Shown: positions 1-12,927, numbered from the stretch's first letter. The stretch: 64,000 nucleotides of DNA from Arbacia lixula (GCA_963669155.1 OZ022587.1:1443808-1507807), one strand, 5' to 3'. A program made the numbers and translations. The notes: generated by a model from the letters alone, not told the origin.

Positions 1-590
1 CTACAGAAAAAGGGGACGGTGCTCTCAGAAAGAAAATATAATGTAAAAAACACTGGATTTTTGTTGGACAATAAGATAAAAGTGAATTTGTTTATCCTTG
101 TTGTATTATTGAAGAATACATCATCTCATGAAAATGTTATTGAATGATTGAATAAGGAATATTTTTGGTAGAAATTTATTATGCACCCCTATCAAACAGT
201 CGATGACTCCAATATTTTTTTCTCTAGCGAGATTTGGGGGAAAAAGAGACGGGAGATTCCATTTTGCTCTAGGGGATTTAGAGCATCATGTCGGGAGGGA
301 CAGATAAAAAAATAATAAATAGTCTAATAAAACCTAGCAAACATGAAATAATTATAACACAAACACATATCTATTTACTCAACTTTTTATCACAACATGG
401 CATTTGTGCACAGTAATAGGTTTTCTAGTGTCCTTATATCAACTCATTACCCACATACAATGGTACAAAGGAACAGCTGATATCGGCATGAGCGTGCTCT
501 CGCAGGCTGTGGCCGATTGCAGAGAGCAAGGATTTCTCTCTCAGCTGTGAAAAGCTCTGGCGTCTATGAGCTAGCGTGTAAAAAAAAAGT
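1..590. other. AT-rich flank, nothing recognised
   Basis: Mostly AT-rich single-copy-looking sequence. I see no splice-bounded reading frame with protein-family resemblance and no repeat structure. Confidence 0.5.
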
Positions 591-741
591 GCGCCTCCTG
601 GCCGCCTCTTTGGGCGCGCCGGCGCGAATGTTCGAAAAAATTGCGCCTCCTGGCCGCCTCTTTTGGCGCGCCGGCGCGAATGTTCGAAAAAATTGCGCCT
701 CCTGGCCGCCTCTTTGGCCGCGCCGGCGAGAATGTTCGACA
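591..741. repeat. GC-rich minisatellite, 3 copies of 52 bp
   Basis: Units begin at 591, 643 and 695 with gcgcctcctggccgcctc and end in a ttcgaaaaaatt-like segment. Each contains a ggcgcgccggcgcg block, so it is far richer in GC and CpG than its surroundings. It lies about 110 bp upstream of the LINE open region, followed by a short ggtcagaaagacta tandem (818-853). Open frames across it on both strands are products of the repeat and are not called as genes. Confidence 0.8.
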
Positions 742-841
742 AGCCATACCATAGTCTTGAATATTCATTAGCACAGTAGCCAATAACAGAGGCCGTACTG
801 AGTGAATGGCAAAAAAACTGGGTCAGAAAGACTAGGTCAGA

Positions 842-3097
842 AAGACTAGGTCAGGAAATGGCCTAACCCAGATAATGAGGACAATCTAGTACTTCAGTAT
901 GAATCGGTTCTTCATAACCTTTTGGACAAACATGCTCCTCTGTTGTCTCGCACAGTAAGATGTCGGCCAAACTCGCCATGGTATAATGATGGACTTCGGG
1001 TAGTGAAACGAGAACTCCGCAGGTTGGAACGGATTGCATTATCCCCATCCAATTCTGGCCAAGAGATTCATCGGCAGATTTTCAAGGCTAAATGCACTGA
1101 GTATAAGAAGGCACTAGAAACTGCTAAGTCAATGTACCATCGTGACCAGCTGGCCGATTGCAGTGCTCGTGAGTTGTTCCAGAAAATTGATAAACTCTCT
1201 CGTCCAAATTCTTCAAAGTCCTTGCCAGACAATGATGGCTGAGAGATTTCTCTTCCTGAGCGGTTCCAGCAGTTTTTTGTAAATAAACTTGAGAAGATTT
1301 CAGAATCTCTCAGCTTAGGTCCTGCTGATGCTACAACATTTGAGTTTCCATGCCAAAGACAGCTTGGGACTTCACTACGTAGCTTTGAAGCTGTCTCCGA
1401 AAAACAAGTTGCACAGATAATAAAGAATTCTGCGACGACAACCTGCAACCTTCATGCTATTCCAACTTGTTTATTAAGGAATGTTGTGATGATCTTGTTC
1501 CTGTTATAACTTCCATCATCAACAAATCTTTTCAAGCAGGCTACTTCCCTGAGGCTCTGAAACAGTGTAACATCTGTCCTCTCATCAAAGATCGAAAGTT
1601 GGATAGTGAGGAGTTAAAGAACTATCGCCCAATCGCCAATTTGAAGTTTTTGGCAAAGACTGTAGAAAGAGCAGCTGCTCAGCAACTGCGGAGTTACCTG
1701 GCTAAAAACCAACTGCTTGCGAAAACTCAGTCAGCGTATAGACTTTTCCATAGCTGCGAGACGGCACTCTTGCGTGTGTCTAATGATATTTTGATGTCCT
1801 TGGACAAAGGCCATGAGGTGATTTTAGTCCTTCTTGACTATTCGTCCGCATTTGACACGATAAACCATGACACAATCTTGCAACGAATGTCAGATTGGTT
1901 TGGGATTCAAGATCGGGTGCTGGACTGGTTTCGTACCTATCTTACATCTCGTACTCAAACTGTCTTGATCAATGGTGTGCAGTCATCGGTTCATATGCCA
2001 ACACAAGGCGTGCCGCAAGGGTCCGTTATTGGACCCTTAGTATTTACTATGTATACATCACCTCTAGAAAATATTATTGATTCCTATGGATTTTCTAAAA
2101 TGTTGTATGCAGATGATACTCAAATTTATGTATCATGTAAATCATCAGACATCGGAGATTTAATTCCTAGAGTGTTGAGTTGTATCAAGGAAATTAAAGA
2201 GTGGTCGAGGTTGAATGGCCTTAAGCTGAATAGTTCAAAGACGGAAGTTCTGCATATCAAATCAAGATTTCGGTCACATATTCCTTTGCCACCTTTTCAA
2301 ATTGATGGTGTAGAGGTTGTCCCTGTCAAGAAAGTGAGAAATCTTGGTGTTTTGTTTGATGATCAATTTACAATGCACAGCTATGTTAGTTCTAAATGTC
2401 GTTCTGCATCATTTGCGTTGCAAAAAATTAGCAAAATTCGGCCTTTTATTGACAAAGGTACCACTGAAAAATTAGTACATGCTTTTGTCATGTGTCACCT
2501 TGACTATTGCAATAGCCTGTTGTATGGAGTACCGGATATTCAATTTCAGAAACTGCAGGTCATTCAAAACTCGGCTGCAAGGCTTGTGACAAGAACAAAC
2601 AAACGTGAATCTATATCATCTGTACTAAGAGCCCTCCACTGGTTACCCATCAAATCACGTGTTAAGTTTAAGATCTTGCTACTTGCTTTCCACTGTTTTC
2701 ATGACATAGCTCCTTCATATCTATCAGAGTTAGTTGTAAAGTACGAACCTGTACGAAATTTAAGGTCAATTCAGAAAGACCTTTACAATGTACCTGTAGT
2801 CAGAACAAAGTGGTATGGTAAAAGGGGCTTTGCGCATGCTGCGCCAGAACTGTGGAATAGTATCCCATGCAGTGTGAGGCAAGCTAACACAGTTGAGCAA
2901 TTTAAAACTGCTCTGAAAACATACTTATTTAATTAAGCTACATTTTACTTAGTACAAGACATTCACCTCGCAGCAACTTTCCCTCTCTTCTTCTTCTTCT
3001 TAATTTTCTTTTTCCTTTTAAGCGCGTTGAGACCTTTTTCAAAGGTATAATGCGCTATACAAGAACTGTTATATTATTATTATATTATTATTATTAA
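842..3097 (+). mobile_element. 5'-truncated CR1/L2-type LINE with (ATT)n tail
   Basis: The element includes the broken ORF2 and a short 3' UTR with a pyrimidine stretch (2980-3018) and the block aatgcgctatacaagaac. It ends in an ATT microsatellite (about 3068-3097), the tail type of CR1/L2 elements. The 5' boundary is approximate. Confidence 0.8.
850..2936 (+). pseudogene. CR1/L2-like LINE ORF2 (reverse transcriptase), broken
   Basis: This is the C-terminal part of a non-LTR retrotransposon polyprotein: the linker after the (missing) endonuclease, the reverse transcriptase and the C-terminal region. Seen directly: linker motif PWYNDGLR (about 982), IPTW-like entry at 1458, NYRPIANL (about 1620), the LLDYSSAFDTINHD block (about 1830-1870), GVPQGSVIGPLVF (about 2007-2045) and the catalytic YADD (about 2107). 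The frame has an in-frame TGA at 1240-1242. One base is also lost near 1470, where the expected Trp codon of IPTW-FIKE is collapsed, so the RT half is in another frame. The endonuclease and ORF1 are absent, as expected for 5' truncation. The 3' half from 1467 to the TAA at 2934-2936 is uninterrupted. Clade assignment rests on motif style and the (ATT)n tail. Confidence 0.9.
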
Positions 3098-3357
3098 AGA
3101 CGGACAATTTTTAATCCAAAGGAATATTGATAACAAATATTTCACACTAGTTATTCCATGAATTTTGCTTATTCTAGTCAGTTGACACGGTCCAGACAAT
3201 GCAATTTAATCGTAATATAAACTTGAGGTCTTTGTTCATATTAGTTGTCAATAAAAATATTACACTAAAAATGAACTCATGAATTTGATAAAATGTATTG
3301 TGACATTTAGATTAAAAATGACTATGAGGGTTTCTGCTGTATATTTCACTTGATCAG

Positions 3358-3528
3358 CATGTAGGCCTCAAGTTGAACGGGACAACTATTTCATCACCAT
3401 CAGCCTGCCGATATCTGGCAAGATTCATCGGTCATTACTCATGTCTTAACAACCTGGAAATGAAGGGCGAACTACATCTGAATGACGAGTTCTACGCTGG
3501 ACTGGCAGAAATGGTTCCTTCTTTGAAA
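3358..3528 (+). CDS. LRR exon of LRR-ZU5-UPA-death gene (exon a1)
   Basis: A 171-bp exon (57 codons, phase 0 at both ends) after acceptor tgatcag and before donor gtatgt. It encodes one and a half to two leucine-rich repeats of the ribonuclease-inhibitor/NLR style (GLKLNGTTIS..., CLNNLEMKGELHLN..., EFYAGLAEM). It is the first exon of this gene that I can support. Earlier LRR exons and the start codon are presumably upstream, beyond the LINE insertion or outside the window. Membership of the ZU5-death gene is inferred from order, strand and phase continuity. Confidence 0.6.
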
Positions 3529-4060
3529 GTATGTTGATCTTCTGTTTTGTAATGTGTAAATCTTAGCGACATCCCTGCGCAGATTCATCTTTATTTTGCA
3601 TTGAAATGTTGTTTTGGGTCTCATTACCAACCAAACCTGAAATACATCTAATGAAAATATATTATTTACAAAGATGTATCTAACATAATAGGGTAATGTA
3701 GTGTTTTTAAAACAATAGATGAGGGCTTGCTCTTGGAATGTACGCTGACACTCTGCTTTGAAATGTGTGTCAAAGAATTTTATTGTTACTGTATTATATC
3801 GAAATGTACAGAGCTTATTAAAGACCGGAAATTCGAACTATTTCTTGCAGGTGATGCTTATTCTAGGCATTTTACACTGTCTGGCCAATGTAGTTTGAAT
3901 GTATTATACACGTCAAGATTATGTAGAAGATAGCGATACAGATTCAAATATAGTTGTCAAGAAAGATATAAAAATGAACTCTTGATATCGATGAAATCTA
4001 ATGTAATATTCATAATAAAACTGACTGTTAGGGTTTCTGCTGTTTATTTCACCTAATCAG

Positions 4061-4205
4061 ATTGTAGGCCTCAAGTTGAACAGGACAACTATCTTATAAC
4101 AATTGGCCTGCCATGACCTAGCAAGATTCATTCGTCATTACGTCAAAACACCCTGGAAATGGTGGGCAACCTACGTCTGTGTGACGAATTCTACGCATAT
4201 GGTTG
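4061..4205 (+). pseudogene. Decayed second copy of the LRR exon
   Basis: After acceptor acctaatcag the frame starts like exon a1 (IVGLKLNRTTIL), then meets TAA after twelve codons and later loses frame, although ACHDLARFIRHY is still recognisable. No matching donor remains. Treated as a dead tandem duplicate. Confidence 0.65.
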
Positions 4206-5511
4206 GCATATCAATAGTCCCATCTTTCAAAACATGTGACAAATAATGGAAAAGAATAGTAGTAAAAGTGTCAGCAAATGATATAGGAATGATCGTTATT
4301 TAAAGTTTGAAGACTATTTAGATCATCAACCCAAACTGAAATACATGTGAAGAAAAATTATTATTTACAAAAATGTTTTTAAAATGAAAGGGTTCCTGTT
4401 GTATTGAAAAAAAAAAACACTTTGAATAATGTTGGCTTTGAACAAACCACGCAAAAATAAAAGAATAGAACGTCAACGTCAACCTCAACATTACAGCTTG
4501 ATACCAGGTTTGCCCAATTGTGCAAATGACGACAATTTATAACTCGCAAGAATTTAGAACTTTTGTTGCTTTTTCCTGATGTCCCTTGTCTCATTCTGTT
4601 TATCGAAAAAAATAGTAAAATAAAAACACGGAAAATGGAAGGAAATACTGCATATTAACTTACTAAGCAATAATAAAACTGGAAATCAATTATACCGATC
4701 GTTAGATCTCAAGTAGGTTGAAGACGAGTCGAAAACATATAGCCTCCATACCACATGCCGCAGTTGTACGCAAAAGCGCACATCACGGCATTTCTCACCG
4801 CGTTTATCTATACACTCAGTGTCACAATACGGTACGTGAATTGTGCTGTTTCAAACGCAAACAAGAAAATGTTTCACTTTCCTTGAAAATGTTTACTTAG
4901 TAGTACTATGAATATGCGATTTCATACACGTTATCGTTACGGTGTACACTGCTTATTCCTGCCGAATTTCATGGATTTTGCAAATTGGCCACCCTGTGTT
5001 TTTAATTAGCAGTATGATTTGACTGAGGTAAACTGCCCCTTTACACTTAGAAGAAAAGTTTATGTTTGCTTCAATCAGATTCAGGTCCTCACGTTTAGCA
5101 TTGTATCTATCTAATCATCCGTAGCCTGTTGCGACTTGGTATGAACTCTGCGTGATCTATTTTTTTTTTTTTGTCTAATACTGTAAATACACATGAGTAT
5201 TGAGTTTAATATTGTATGTAACAGACATTCTCTGGTTACAAGGCCAAACGTTTTTCATAAATCTCCAGCTGGACTGAGGTGACAGTTTCTCTTTGTCATA
5301 ATGCATGCCATATTGGATCGTCCACACGGCGTGCCTACTATAGTGACTTACAGGAATGCCTAATCATAGAGAAGTCTCTTCAAATAAATACACCCCCTTA
5401 CGGACGCATAACACCACTCGTGATAAAGAGTCAGTGGCAAGCAGCCCTGTAGACTGTCTTTATTTAAATGTTCGTCTCCTTACTAATATCTGTATGTTCT
5501 TTGCTGTCAAG

Positions 5512-5728
5512 AATCCTTTTAGGGAGACAATTATCCAGCTCCTGCGAGAAGGGGCGCCCCATCTTCTGTCCGATGTCATTCACCTTGAAGGTCTAAGCAC
5601 CGGTCACCCGTCTCAAGCGTCCAACCTTCCCCCTCTGCCCGTGTCTGACAGTCAGCTGATCTCAGCAGGCCCAGGCCCATCTACATCTAAAAACATGGGA
5701 AGTCTACAGGGCAAGAATACGTCATCAG
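5512..5728 (+). CDS. LRR-tail/linker exon of LRR-ZU5-UPA-death gene (exon a2)
   Basis: A 217-bp exon, phase 0 in and phase 1 out, acceptor gctgtcaag, donor gtacac. It encodes an amphipathic start (RETIIQLLREGAPHLLSDV), typical of the end of an NLR-type LRR block, and then a Pro/Ser-rich linker (LPPLPVSDSQ, SAGPGPSTSK). Phase joins exactly with the ZU5 exon. The acceptor pyrimidine tract is modest, so the left edge is less certain than the right. Confidence 0.55.
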
Positions 5729-7100
5729 GTACACGTCACCATTGCCCCGCTTATTTTAATTCCAAGCTTATCTCAACAGTACAAATACTCGGAGTACGCA
5801 TTTAGCATTCACTCGAAAGTCCTGCCCACCAACCACTATATTGTATATCCTTTGAAGGAAGTTGCAATCATACGATTGCGATGATAGCCTGGCATCACAG
5901 TTTCATTAGACATGTTGGATTCAATTCAACTCAATTTGAAGCAGGTTTTTCATATAAACAATTCAAAATTGTATCTATATGTCAAGTAATGGAAAACACA
6001 GAGGAGATACAATGGTAATAGTAATAATTTTTCCAATGCTCTAAAAGTTATTTTGTTCATAGTATATTTATAACAAAATATGTTAAGTAAAAGCTTGTGG
6101 TGAATTTGGTTTAAAACGTTGGCAAGGTTGAAATACACAAAACATTACTGCAAGCTAGTATACCTAAGTGAAAAAAAAAGTTGGGTATTTACTTAAACAT
6201 ACGGCTAATTCATAGGAGCATCTCTCAATGGACACACGTAAACGTGAGTTGCTGACATGATTAATGGAGATATAATATATCAACCATCCGTCCACATAGT
6301 GTACAAATATTTCATAATCATGAGGGATCGTGCGGAATCTATTTGTTCCGGAGGTTAAGTGGAGGATTTAAGATATTAATGCGCAGAGGAGCCATTCACT
6401 TGTTCATAATTTCCTGCTGCTTGAGAAAACAAACGAAAAATCAAGTTGCGTCTCGGCAGCAAAACCGCGGGCCTTGCCGTACGCACCACATGGCTTTCCG
6501 CTGAAAAGCAAAAAAGCAGCTTAAAAACATGTATCGCATAGAATGTGAGTATCGCACTTATACAAGAGAAGAAAATGAAACAGGCGACCTCTTTTTTCAT
6601 TACGTCACAAAGTAGTTTGCTGTCTCTCTGAACTGTCTTCTTTGTTAACACTGACATACTTTAAACCATTTCACGAACGGGAATATATTGGTAAGGGATA
6701 TAATGCTATACAAGCATATGCAAATGATAGTATTATTATCATGTTTATATAGGTTACAATACGACTAAGTATTCTATTTATAATGCGAATCAAACTAAGT
6801 GTCATTTGAAAATCAAAAAGTAGAATCAATGAATCTCGAAGTGGTATGTAACGCTTCAAATCTTGCCGGCGTTAAGTTGATTGGTTTCATACTTGTACTT
6901 GTATGGAATGCCGTATTAATAATGGCAAGTCATACATGGTGCACAAAAGAGTGTGCAATGTTTTTTGTTATGACGTACCTCATAACGTACACAGACAAAG
7001 CGTTACAAATCTTTGAAAATCTTTTTAATCTCCTGTTTTACGACGCAAACGACCATTTTGCTTTGCCCCTTTCTCTGTCCTTTGTTCTCCCTGCTTACAG

Positions 7101-7427
7101 CCAAATCTGAACCAAGCTATGATTCCATTAGCAAGATGATCGGAAGACAAGGAGGTGAACTTCAGCTGGAGAAGTATCGTGTCAATGTGACAATTCCCTC
7201 TGAGGCTCTCGAGTTCCCAGTAGAAATCACTCTTCAGATCGTACACGACGTCCCAAAAGATGATATCCAAGATGGAGAAATGTCCGCTACTCACAGTGTA
7301 AGGCTGAGCCCAGATGGCTTGCGGTTCAAGCGACCAGTGCTTGTTTTTCTCCCTCACTGCGCCATCTTCAGAAAGTCCTCACACGTGCAGGTTATCTTGC
7401 GCCATATCACATTGAGAAATGATAACG
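7101..7427 (+). CDS. ZU5 domain exon (exon a3)
   Basis: A 327-bp exon, phase 1 in and phase 1 out, acceptor ctgcttacag, donor gtattt. It encodes almost the whole ZU5 domain: GRQGGELQLEKYRVNVTIP, the PSEAL turn, HSVRLSPDGLRFKRPVLVFL and the PHC end, which match the ZU5 pattern of ankyrin, UNC5 and PIDD1 proteins. In PIDD1 and UNC5 this module packs against the UPA and death domains, and the same order follows here. One ZU5 copy is seen, whereas vertebrate PIDD1 has two. Confidence 0.85.
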
Positions 7428-8295
7428 GTATTTTATCTCTCTGTAGCCTTTTCCGAAGCATGTCCTAACTATTAAATTTGTGTTAAAATTTATACGTTAA
7501 TGTATTCCTCAGCTGATAGCTATTAAGCATGATATATTATACACTCTAGGTATGAAGTACACCCAAGCAGTCCGAACAAAGTTTCCCGTGATTATAGCGA
7601 TGAAAGTAGGTTTAAGAGCAGTAACGAACGCAGGTGTGCTGGCAATATAAATTCTCTATTATGATTCATTGTGGACATGTTTACACGTGTGATTACGCCT
7701 TATACTCAAATATTAATACAGAATGTTAAACATTACATTGCAATCCTTCCAAATTTGAGAAACCGGAAAATGAAATGGATAAAAACGATGAGCTGATAAT
7801 TGTAACTGTCTCTTCCCCTGCCACCATAAGAATATAAATATATTGGTAAAACACAGTCCTGAAAGGCCTTTATATAGGGTAAAACAGATTTATCAGGTAT
7901 TGGCGGTCAATGTGCCTCTAAAAGGGAAATTGCGGCTATTGTTACTAACAAGTGGCTCACATCATTGTTTTTCGTTTTTTGCCAACGTATTTGTAGTTTG
8001 CGGTCTTGATAACGATTTGAGGCCCATACAAGTAAAGAAGTATGTACTGTCACGTACTAACGCATGTTGCAACGCATGTACTGTATGACTTGTAGGCTGA
8101 AGCACTCTGATTATCAAAGCAAATTGTCACATATAATTGGAAGGCAAAGGAACATGTAATGTTCTCATACCCATGCATTTCATTCCCGTTATGTGTACGA
8201 ACATATTTGTCTTCACCTATGGATCGAAGCGTATTTGCGGGCATAACATTACGTTTATCTGTATATATTTTTTTTTTAACGCTATTCATTTACAG

Positions 8296-8558
8296 TTTGG
8301 AGAATTGACCGAATTCCATTACCGCAAGACGATGCGAGTATTCCGTCGTGCCACCTGACCAAAGAAGAAATAGCAATTCAGATCCAGCATTTCAGTCTCT
8401 ACAATTTCATTTTCTGTATGAGTCACCTTCCTGATGTTATCTTCGGAAAGACCATATACTACGAGCCATTCATGCCCAAATGCAGTAAATGTCCTATCAA
8501 GGGGAAGCTTCATTATGCTCGACTCTGCATATACGACGCATTGCCCGGCAATACAAAG
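8296..8558 (+). CDS. UPA domain exon (exon a4)
   Basis: A 263-bp exon, phase 1 in and phase 0 out, acceptor catttacag, donor gttaat (weak). It encodes PLPQDD..., the diagnostic IQIQHFSLYNFI block of UPA domains and ends ARLCIYDALPGNTK. Only the phase that follows the ZU5 exon is open across the whole exon, which supports direct splicing from 7427 to 8296. Confidence 0.75.
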
Positions 8559-8704
8559 GTTAATATCATGTTATATCTATTAGAGATTCATACCATGTTT
8601 GTAAGATTATGTTAATATGATAAGCGCGTGTGTATGAATGTGTATGTGCATGTGTCGCATCAAAATCTCAAACCCATTGGAAAAAAAGACAATACTTGCC
8701 TCCG

Positions 8705-10690
8705 TGAAAATATATTATTATTACTTATTATTATTATTACTTATTACTTATATAGCGCTTTTCCCATAAGGCCCAAAGCGCTTACAATCAACTAAATAGA
8801 ATTACATAATCTGAAACTACGTACTACAAAAGAGATGGTTTTTTAATGCCTTTCTGAAAATTGATAGTGTTGGAGACTGTCTAATTGTAAGTGGCAAATC
8901 ATTCCAGTGTTTTGAAGCTGACACAGTGAAAGTTCTATCGCCGGCTAATGTTCGAGTCTTTGGATATGTGAGACGAAGGGTGTCACTGGCCGACGTAAGT
9001 GCTCTTGCTGGTGTATACAGAGTCAATCAATTAGTTAAATACTCTGGAGCCTGTTCGTTCAGTATTTTGTAGACAAACAGCAGTAGTTTGAATGTAATTC
9101 TCTGTTTCAAGGGGAGCCAGTGGAGTGAATTAAGGAGTGGTTGAGAAGGATGATCTCGGGAAACCTGCAAAATTAAGCGTGCTGCCCAATTTTGCAGTCG
9201 TTGAACACGAATTAATTGATTAGAGGGAATTGTAGAAAGAAGCCCGTTGCAATAATCAATGCGAGATAGAACTAACGAACGAACAGCATTGTGACAGGCA
9301 GATTGATCTATGAACCTTCTGATTCTAGAAATGTTCCGTAAATAGAAAGTAATTGTGCTACAAATATGAGAGATATGGTACGACATTGACATGCGGGAAT
9401 CAAATAAAACACCAAGGTTTCGTATTTTTTCTGAGGGTCTAATGGGTGTGCCTCCAACATTGAGCTGAACATCTGGGAGACTGCGCAAGTTGTAATTAGA
9501 GGCAGCGACAAAAAATTCAGTTTTTGAGTCATTAAGTTTGAGCTTATTCGTTATCATCCACTGTCTTATATCTAGTATACAATTTTGAAGTTTAGCAAGT
9601 GCGTTATCGAGAGCTCCTGGAGTCTTAGGATAAAAAAAAATATATAATTGTATGTCATCAGCATAAAAATGATAGTTGACACAGTGATACCGGATGACAT
9701 CGCCGACAGGGAGAGTGTATTGAGTAACCTATTGGACCAACTATTGACCCCTGTGGGAGTCCAAATTCAAGAGTTGTGGGATTTGACAATGTGCCGTCAA
9801 TGTCGACTTGTGAAGTCTATCCAGACAGATATGATTGGAACTAGGGTAAAGCTGTAGACCGAACACCTATTCTATTGAATAAACGAGATATGAAAATTTG
9901 ATGATCTATTGTTTCAAATGCAGCTGATAAATCCAACAGTGTCATAAAAACTACTTTATTTGAGTCAAGGGAATACATTATGTCATTTTTTACTTAAATC
10001 AGAGCTGACTCAGTGCTGTGACTTGGCCTATATGCAGATTGGAGAGAATCAAAAAGATTATTAGATTCAATATGGATAGCTAGTTGCATACATGCCGCTT
10101 TCTCGATGAGTTTTCCTAAAAATGTTAGGTTTGAGACTGGTCTATAATTAGTGATATCATTTACATCCGGCCCCAACTTCTTCAGAAAAGGTTTGATGAT
10201 TGCTGAGTGTGCTTGATCTGGGAGGATACCTGTGGAAAGAGATTGATTGATTACATTTGTGATCAATGGTAATAACTGAGCAGTGTTTTCTTTCACAAGC
10301 CAAGTAGGGATTGGGTCAATTCGACAGGATTTAGTAGCCGATGACATAATGATTCTGGACACTTCTGGCTGAGTAAGTAACCGAAAATCTGTGAAAAGTG
10401 GAATGTTTTGATGTTCAGTGTCCCTAAACTGGATATTAGGGGGCACAGTACATGCGTCAAGTTCAACTCTAATTCTCTTTATCTTCTTTACAAAAAACGA
10501 AGAGAATTAGTGAGCTAATCTGGCAGCAGAATCATGTAAGGGAAGTTGATTTGACCTCTTATTCAAAAGTGAATCAATGATCTGATATACTTCCTTGACA
10601 GGACACGAACCTAACTTTTCTTTCAAGAAATCTTCTTTAGCCGTATATATCATACAACATGACGAGTAGACGGTCCCATGGCTTGTGTAC
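8705..10690 (-). mobile_element. CR1/L2-like LINE, minus strand, inside the death-domain gene
   Basis: Reading from 10690 downward: linker region (DFLKEKLGSCPVKEVYQIID), then RIDPIPTWLVKE, NYRPVSNLTFLGKLIEKAA and SAYRPSHSTESALI (to about 9994). Further on come LLDLSAAFETIDHQIF, a damaged GLPQGSIVGPI and FYADDIQLYIF, and the C-terminal region (9557-8817). The 3' end carries tatatagcgcttttccc and an ATT-rich tail (about 8705-8755). It lies in the intron between exons a4 and a5. The RT block resembles the LINE at 850-2936 and is probably a related family. Confidence 0.85.
8817..10690 (-). pseudogene. Broken LINE reverse transcriptase
   Basis: Stops and frameshifts interrupt the frame: TAA near 10510 before FSSFFVKKI, a stop after STESALI near 9995, further damage over 9660-9900 around the palm motifs, and a stop between 9026 and 9027. 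It is non-functional. Confidence 0.85.
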
Positions 10691-12182
10691 AAGACCTAAA
10701 CATGTTCATAAGTACAAGGTTTTTTTTTTGATGGAATAATATTCCAGATGGGTATTGAAGAACATTCAGCTTGGTTACCATATTTGCACCTTTCATATAT
10801 TTTTTTGTAGATGCATGATTAGCATAATTAGCTAATTTGCATATATTTGGTTTCGAGTTAAGCATTCAATTCAACTGAGGAGGGCTAAATTAAAAAACAG
10901 TGCCACTTTTTTAGGGGATTTTTAGGTCAAGGAGTTTATTCATGACATTAATTTATGGATATGACCATCGCTTCATTGTAACCGCCGAGATGGCTGCCTT
11001 AATTTTCATTTACAAAGGCTCTTACTATGTATTGATAACTGTAATCACGTGCTTCCCTGTTCATCAACTGATATAAAGTATTCTGAATTGTTTTAATGTT
11101 GTTTCCATGTCACTTATATTTATTTACATATCATGTAATGTCAGTATGTGCTTTACGGGAAAATCCCAAATGATTGCTGCTAATTTGCATATCACACATC
11201 TTGGAATAATTCAATAATGTGTTTTCGTATGTGATATTATTTTCGGGCAATTTTTTATGGAATGTTTGTTTTGGAACTTTCATTTGTAATTAAATGTGCT
11301 AAAATTATACTTTCGATTACATTGTACGCTACAAGTAAATCACTGCAGTCAAATTAATAAAAGCCCAAAATAGCTTCAAGTAATTAACATTCAGGTTTTA
11401 TTTTTACTTTTCCCATCTATCCGAGAAAGCTCAAACCATAATGATAGTGCTATCATATTATTTACTAGGTGTGAATTTGTCGTCTGGGATGATTTATGGG
11501 AATAATTTATATTTCGGGCTATTAATACATTATCAAATACTTATCAAATACATGACATTGTCAAATACAAGATGGCTGCCAGATTCTAATTATTATGTGA
11601 TCTGGATTTTCGTATGTATTTGATGATTAATGTATGCATAGCTTCTTTCTTGAGAATTACATAGAATTACATATATTTAATTGTAATTGTTACCTATTGG
11701 TTCTTCATGCTTCCTTTAATTTGTGTATGTTGCACTACATTTCAATGTGCATCGAAGCGTATGATAGAGGTTATCACACTGTATCACAACCCATCGGCCT
11801 TCTGTTGACACTTTGAATTTTTGTTAAAACAAACGTTTTGATATGATGAAAAGAGACCACGCTCCACTAAAATACGTGACCCTTTACCGAACCTTTATCG
11901 CTTAACTAAAATCATGTACTAAAGCTATTGCACTTACGTTACAATCCATTTCATGACAATGCCTTCACCCGTGGTGTGACGGTAATATATAATGGTTAGT
12001 TTCTTACCATATTTTTACATCTACAATAATTGGTTAACCCAAACAAAAGATATCAACATCGAATATACACCCCTCTTCCAGCTCCACGTGTCTTGGTATG
12101 ACCATTCTTTCATAAGTCAACAACACGAAAGTAAAAACAGTTCAGCGTTCTTGTTGTTTTATTTTATTTCCTTATCAATAAG
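10691..12182. other. Intronic sequence without recognised genes
   Basis: AT-rich sequence between the LINE and exon a5. Short open frames (for example around 11441-11816) have no family resemblance or splice context. Confidence 0.5.
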
Positions 12183-12314
12183 GTCAACCGTGACAAGCAG
12201 GCGTCGACGACTGATCCTTACTACAGTAGATGCCCGCCCGAGACACTCCAGCTCAGATACGGCAGAGGAAAACTTGTTGTCAAGGGAAAATGCAACCGTA
12301 CCTCAGCTATCAAG
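12183..12314 (+). CDS. UPA continuation exon (exon a5)
   Basis: A 132-bp exon (44 codons, phase 0/0) between ttatcaataag and donor gttgat. It encodes DPYYSRCPPETLQLRYGRGK, plausible for the second half of a UPA domain. It is supported by phase on both sides and by GC content above the flanks. Confidence 0.55.
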
Positions 12315-12927
12315 GTTGATCATAATGTTTATTAAGTACATTGAGACTAATGTTTTTGTTAGTTTTATCTATTTCCGAACCGCTGCTCCGATAGCATTGG
12401 TACTGGTGATTCGTCCGGCAGAACCAAAAATCATAATTATTTTTCTAATGTGTTCTACTATCCAGTGTCATAGGCGTCTTGCGCTTTCTTCCTTTAATTA
12501 AAACTTTGCAATGGAAGGATTCCGAGCAAAAAGAAACGTTATTAAGGAGGTTTAATACAGTTAGATTGTACGTGGAGCAAAACAAAAATGAGCTCGCCAA
12601 CTGTTAAACTGTGCAAACAAAGTGCAAATATATTCACTCATGCCTCATGCTCCTGTGACTGCCTCCTTCACAAAGATAGTCAAGATAAGACTTTTTTCAT
12701 TACTTGTACAGCACGGGCCTTACTAAGTATTTACCTTATGTCCTCTTTGTCCCGTTTCTTAATAAAATTACCATGGTTATTGCATTACGCCACAAGATGA
12801 GATTGCCTTGATACGGTGTATCACTAATGAGTAGAAGCAGATATGTATCAGGCTACGTTCATATAATACATGTATTTAGTATAAAGGGGTGATTTAGCTG
12901 TTTTAGTGTGCATATCTTTTATTTCAG

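Larger units (their letters stand above)
3120..4400 (+). repeat. Local tandem duplication of an LRR exon with its introns
   Basis: About 3120-3710 and about 3800-4400 are related along their length. Shared landmarks are gggtttctgctgt before the acceptor, ggcctcaagttgaac in the exon, and an aaactgaaatacat-like block followed by attatttacaaa after the exon. The first copy carries an intact LRR exon. The second is decayed. Confidence 0.7.

Noticed and set aside
7554-7609. Possible exon between the ZU5 and UPA exons (after acactctag)
   Set aside because: Including it changes the phase so that the UPA exon hits a stop. Skipping it keeps the frame.
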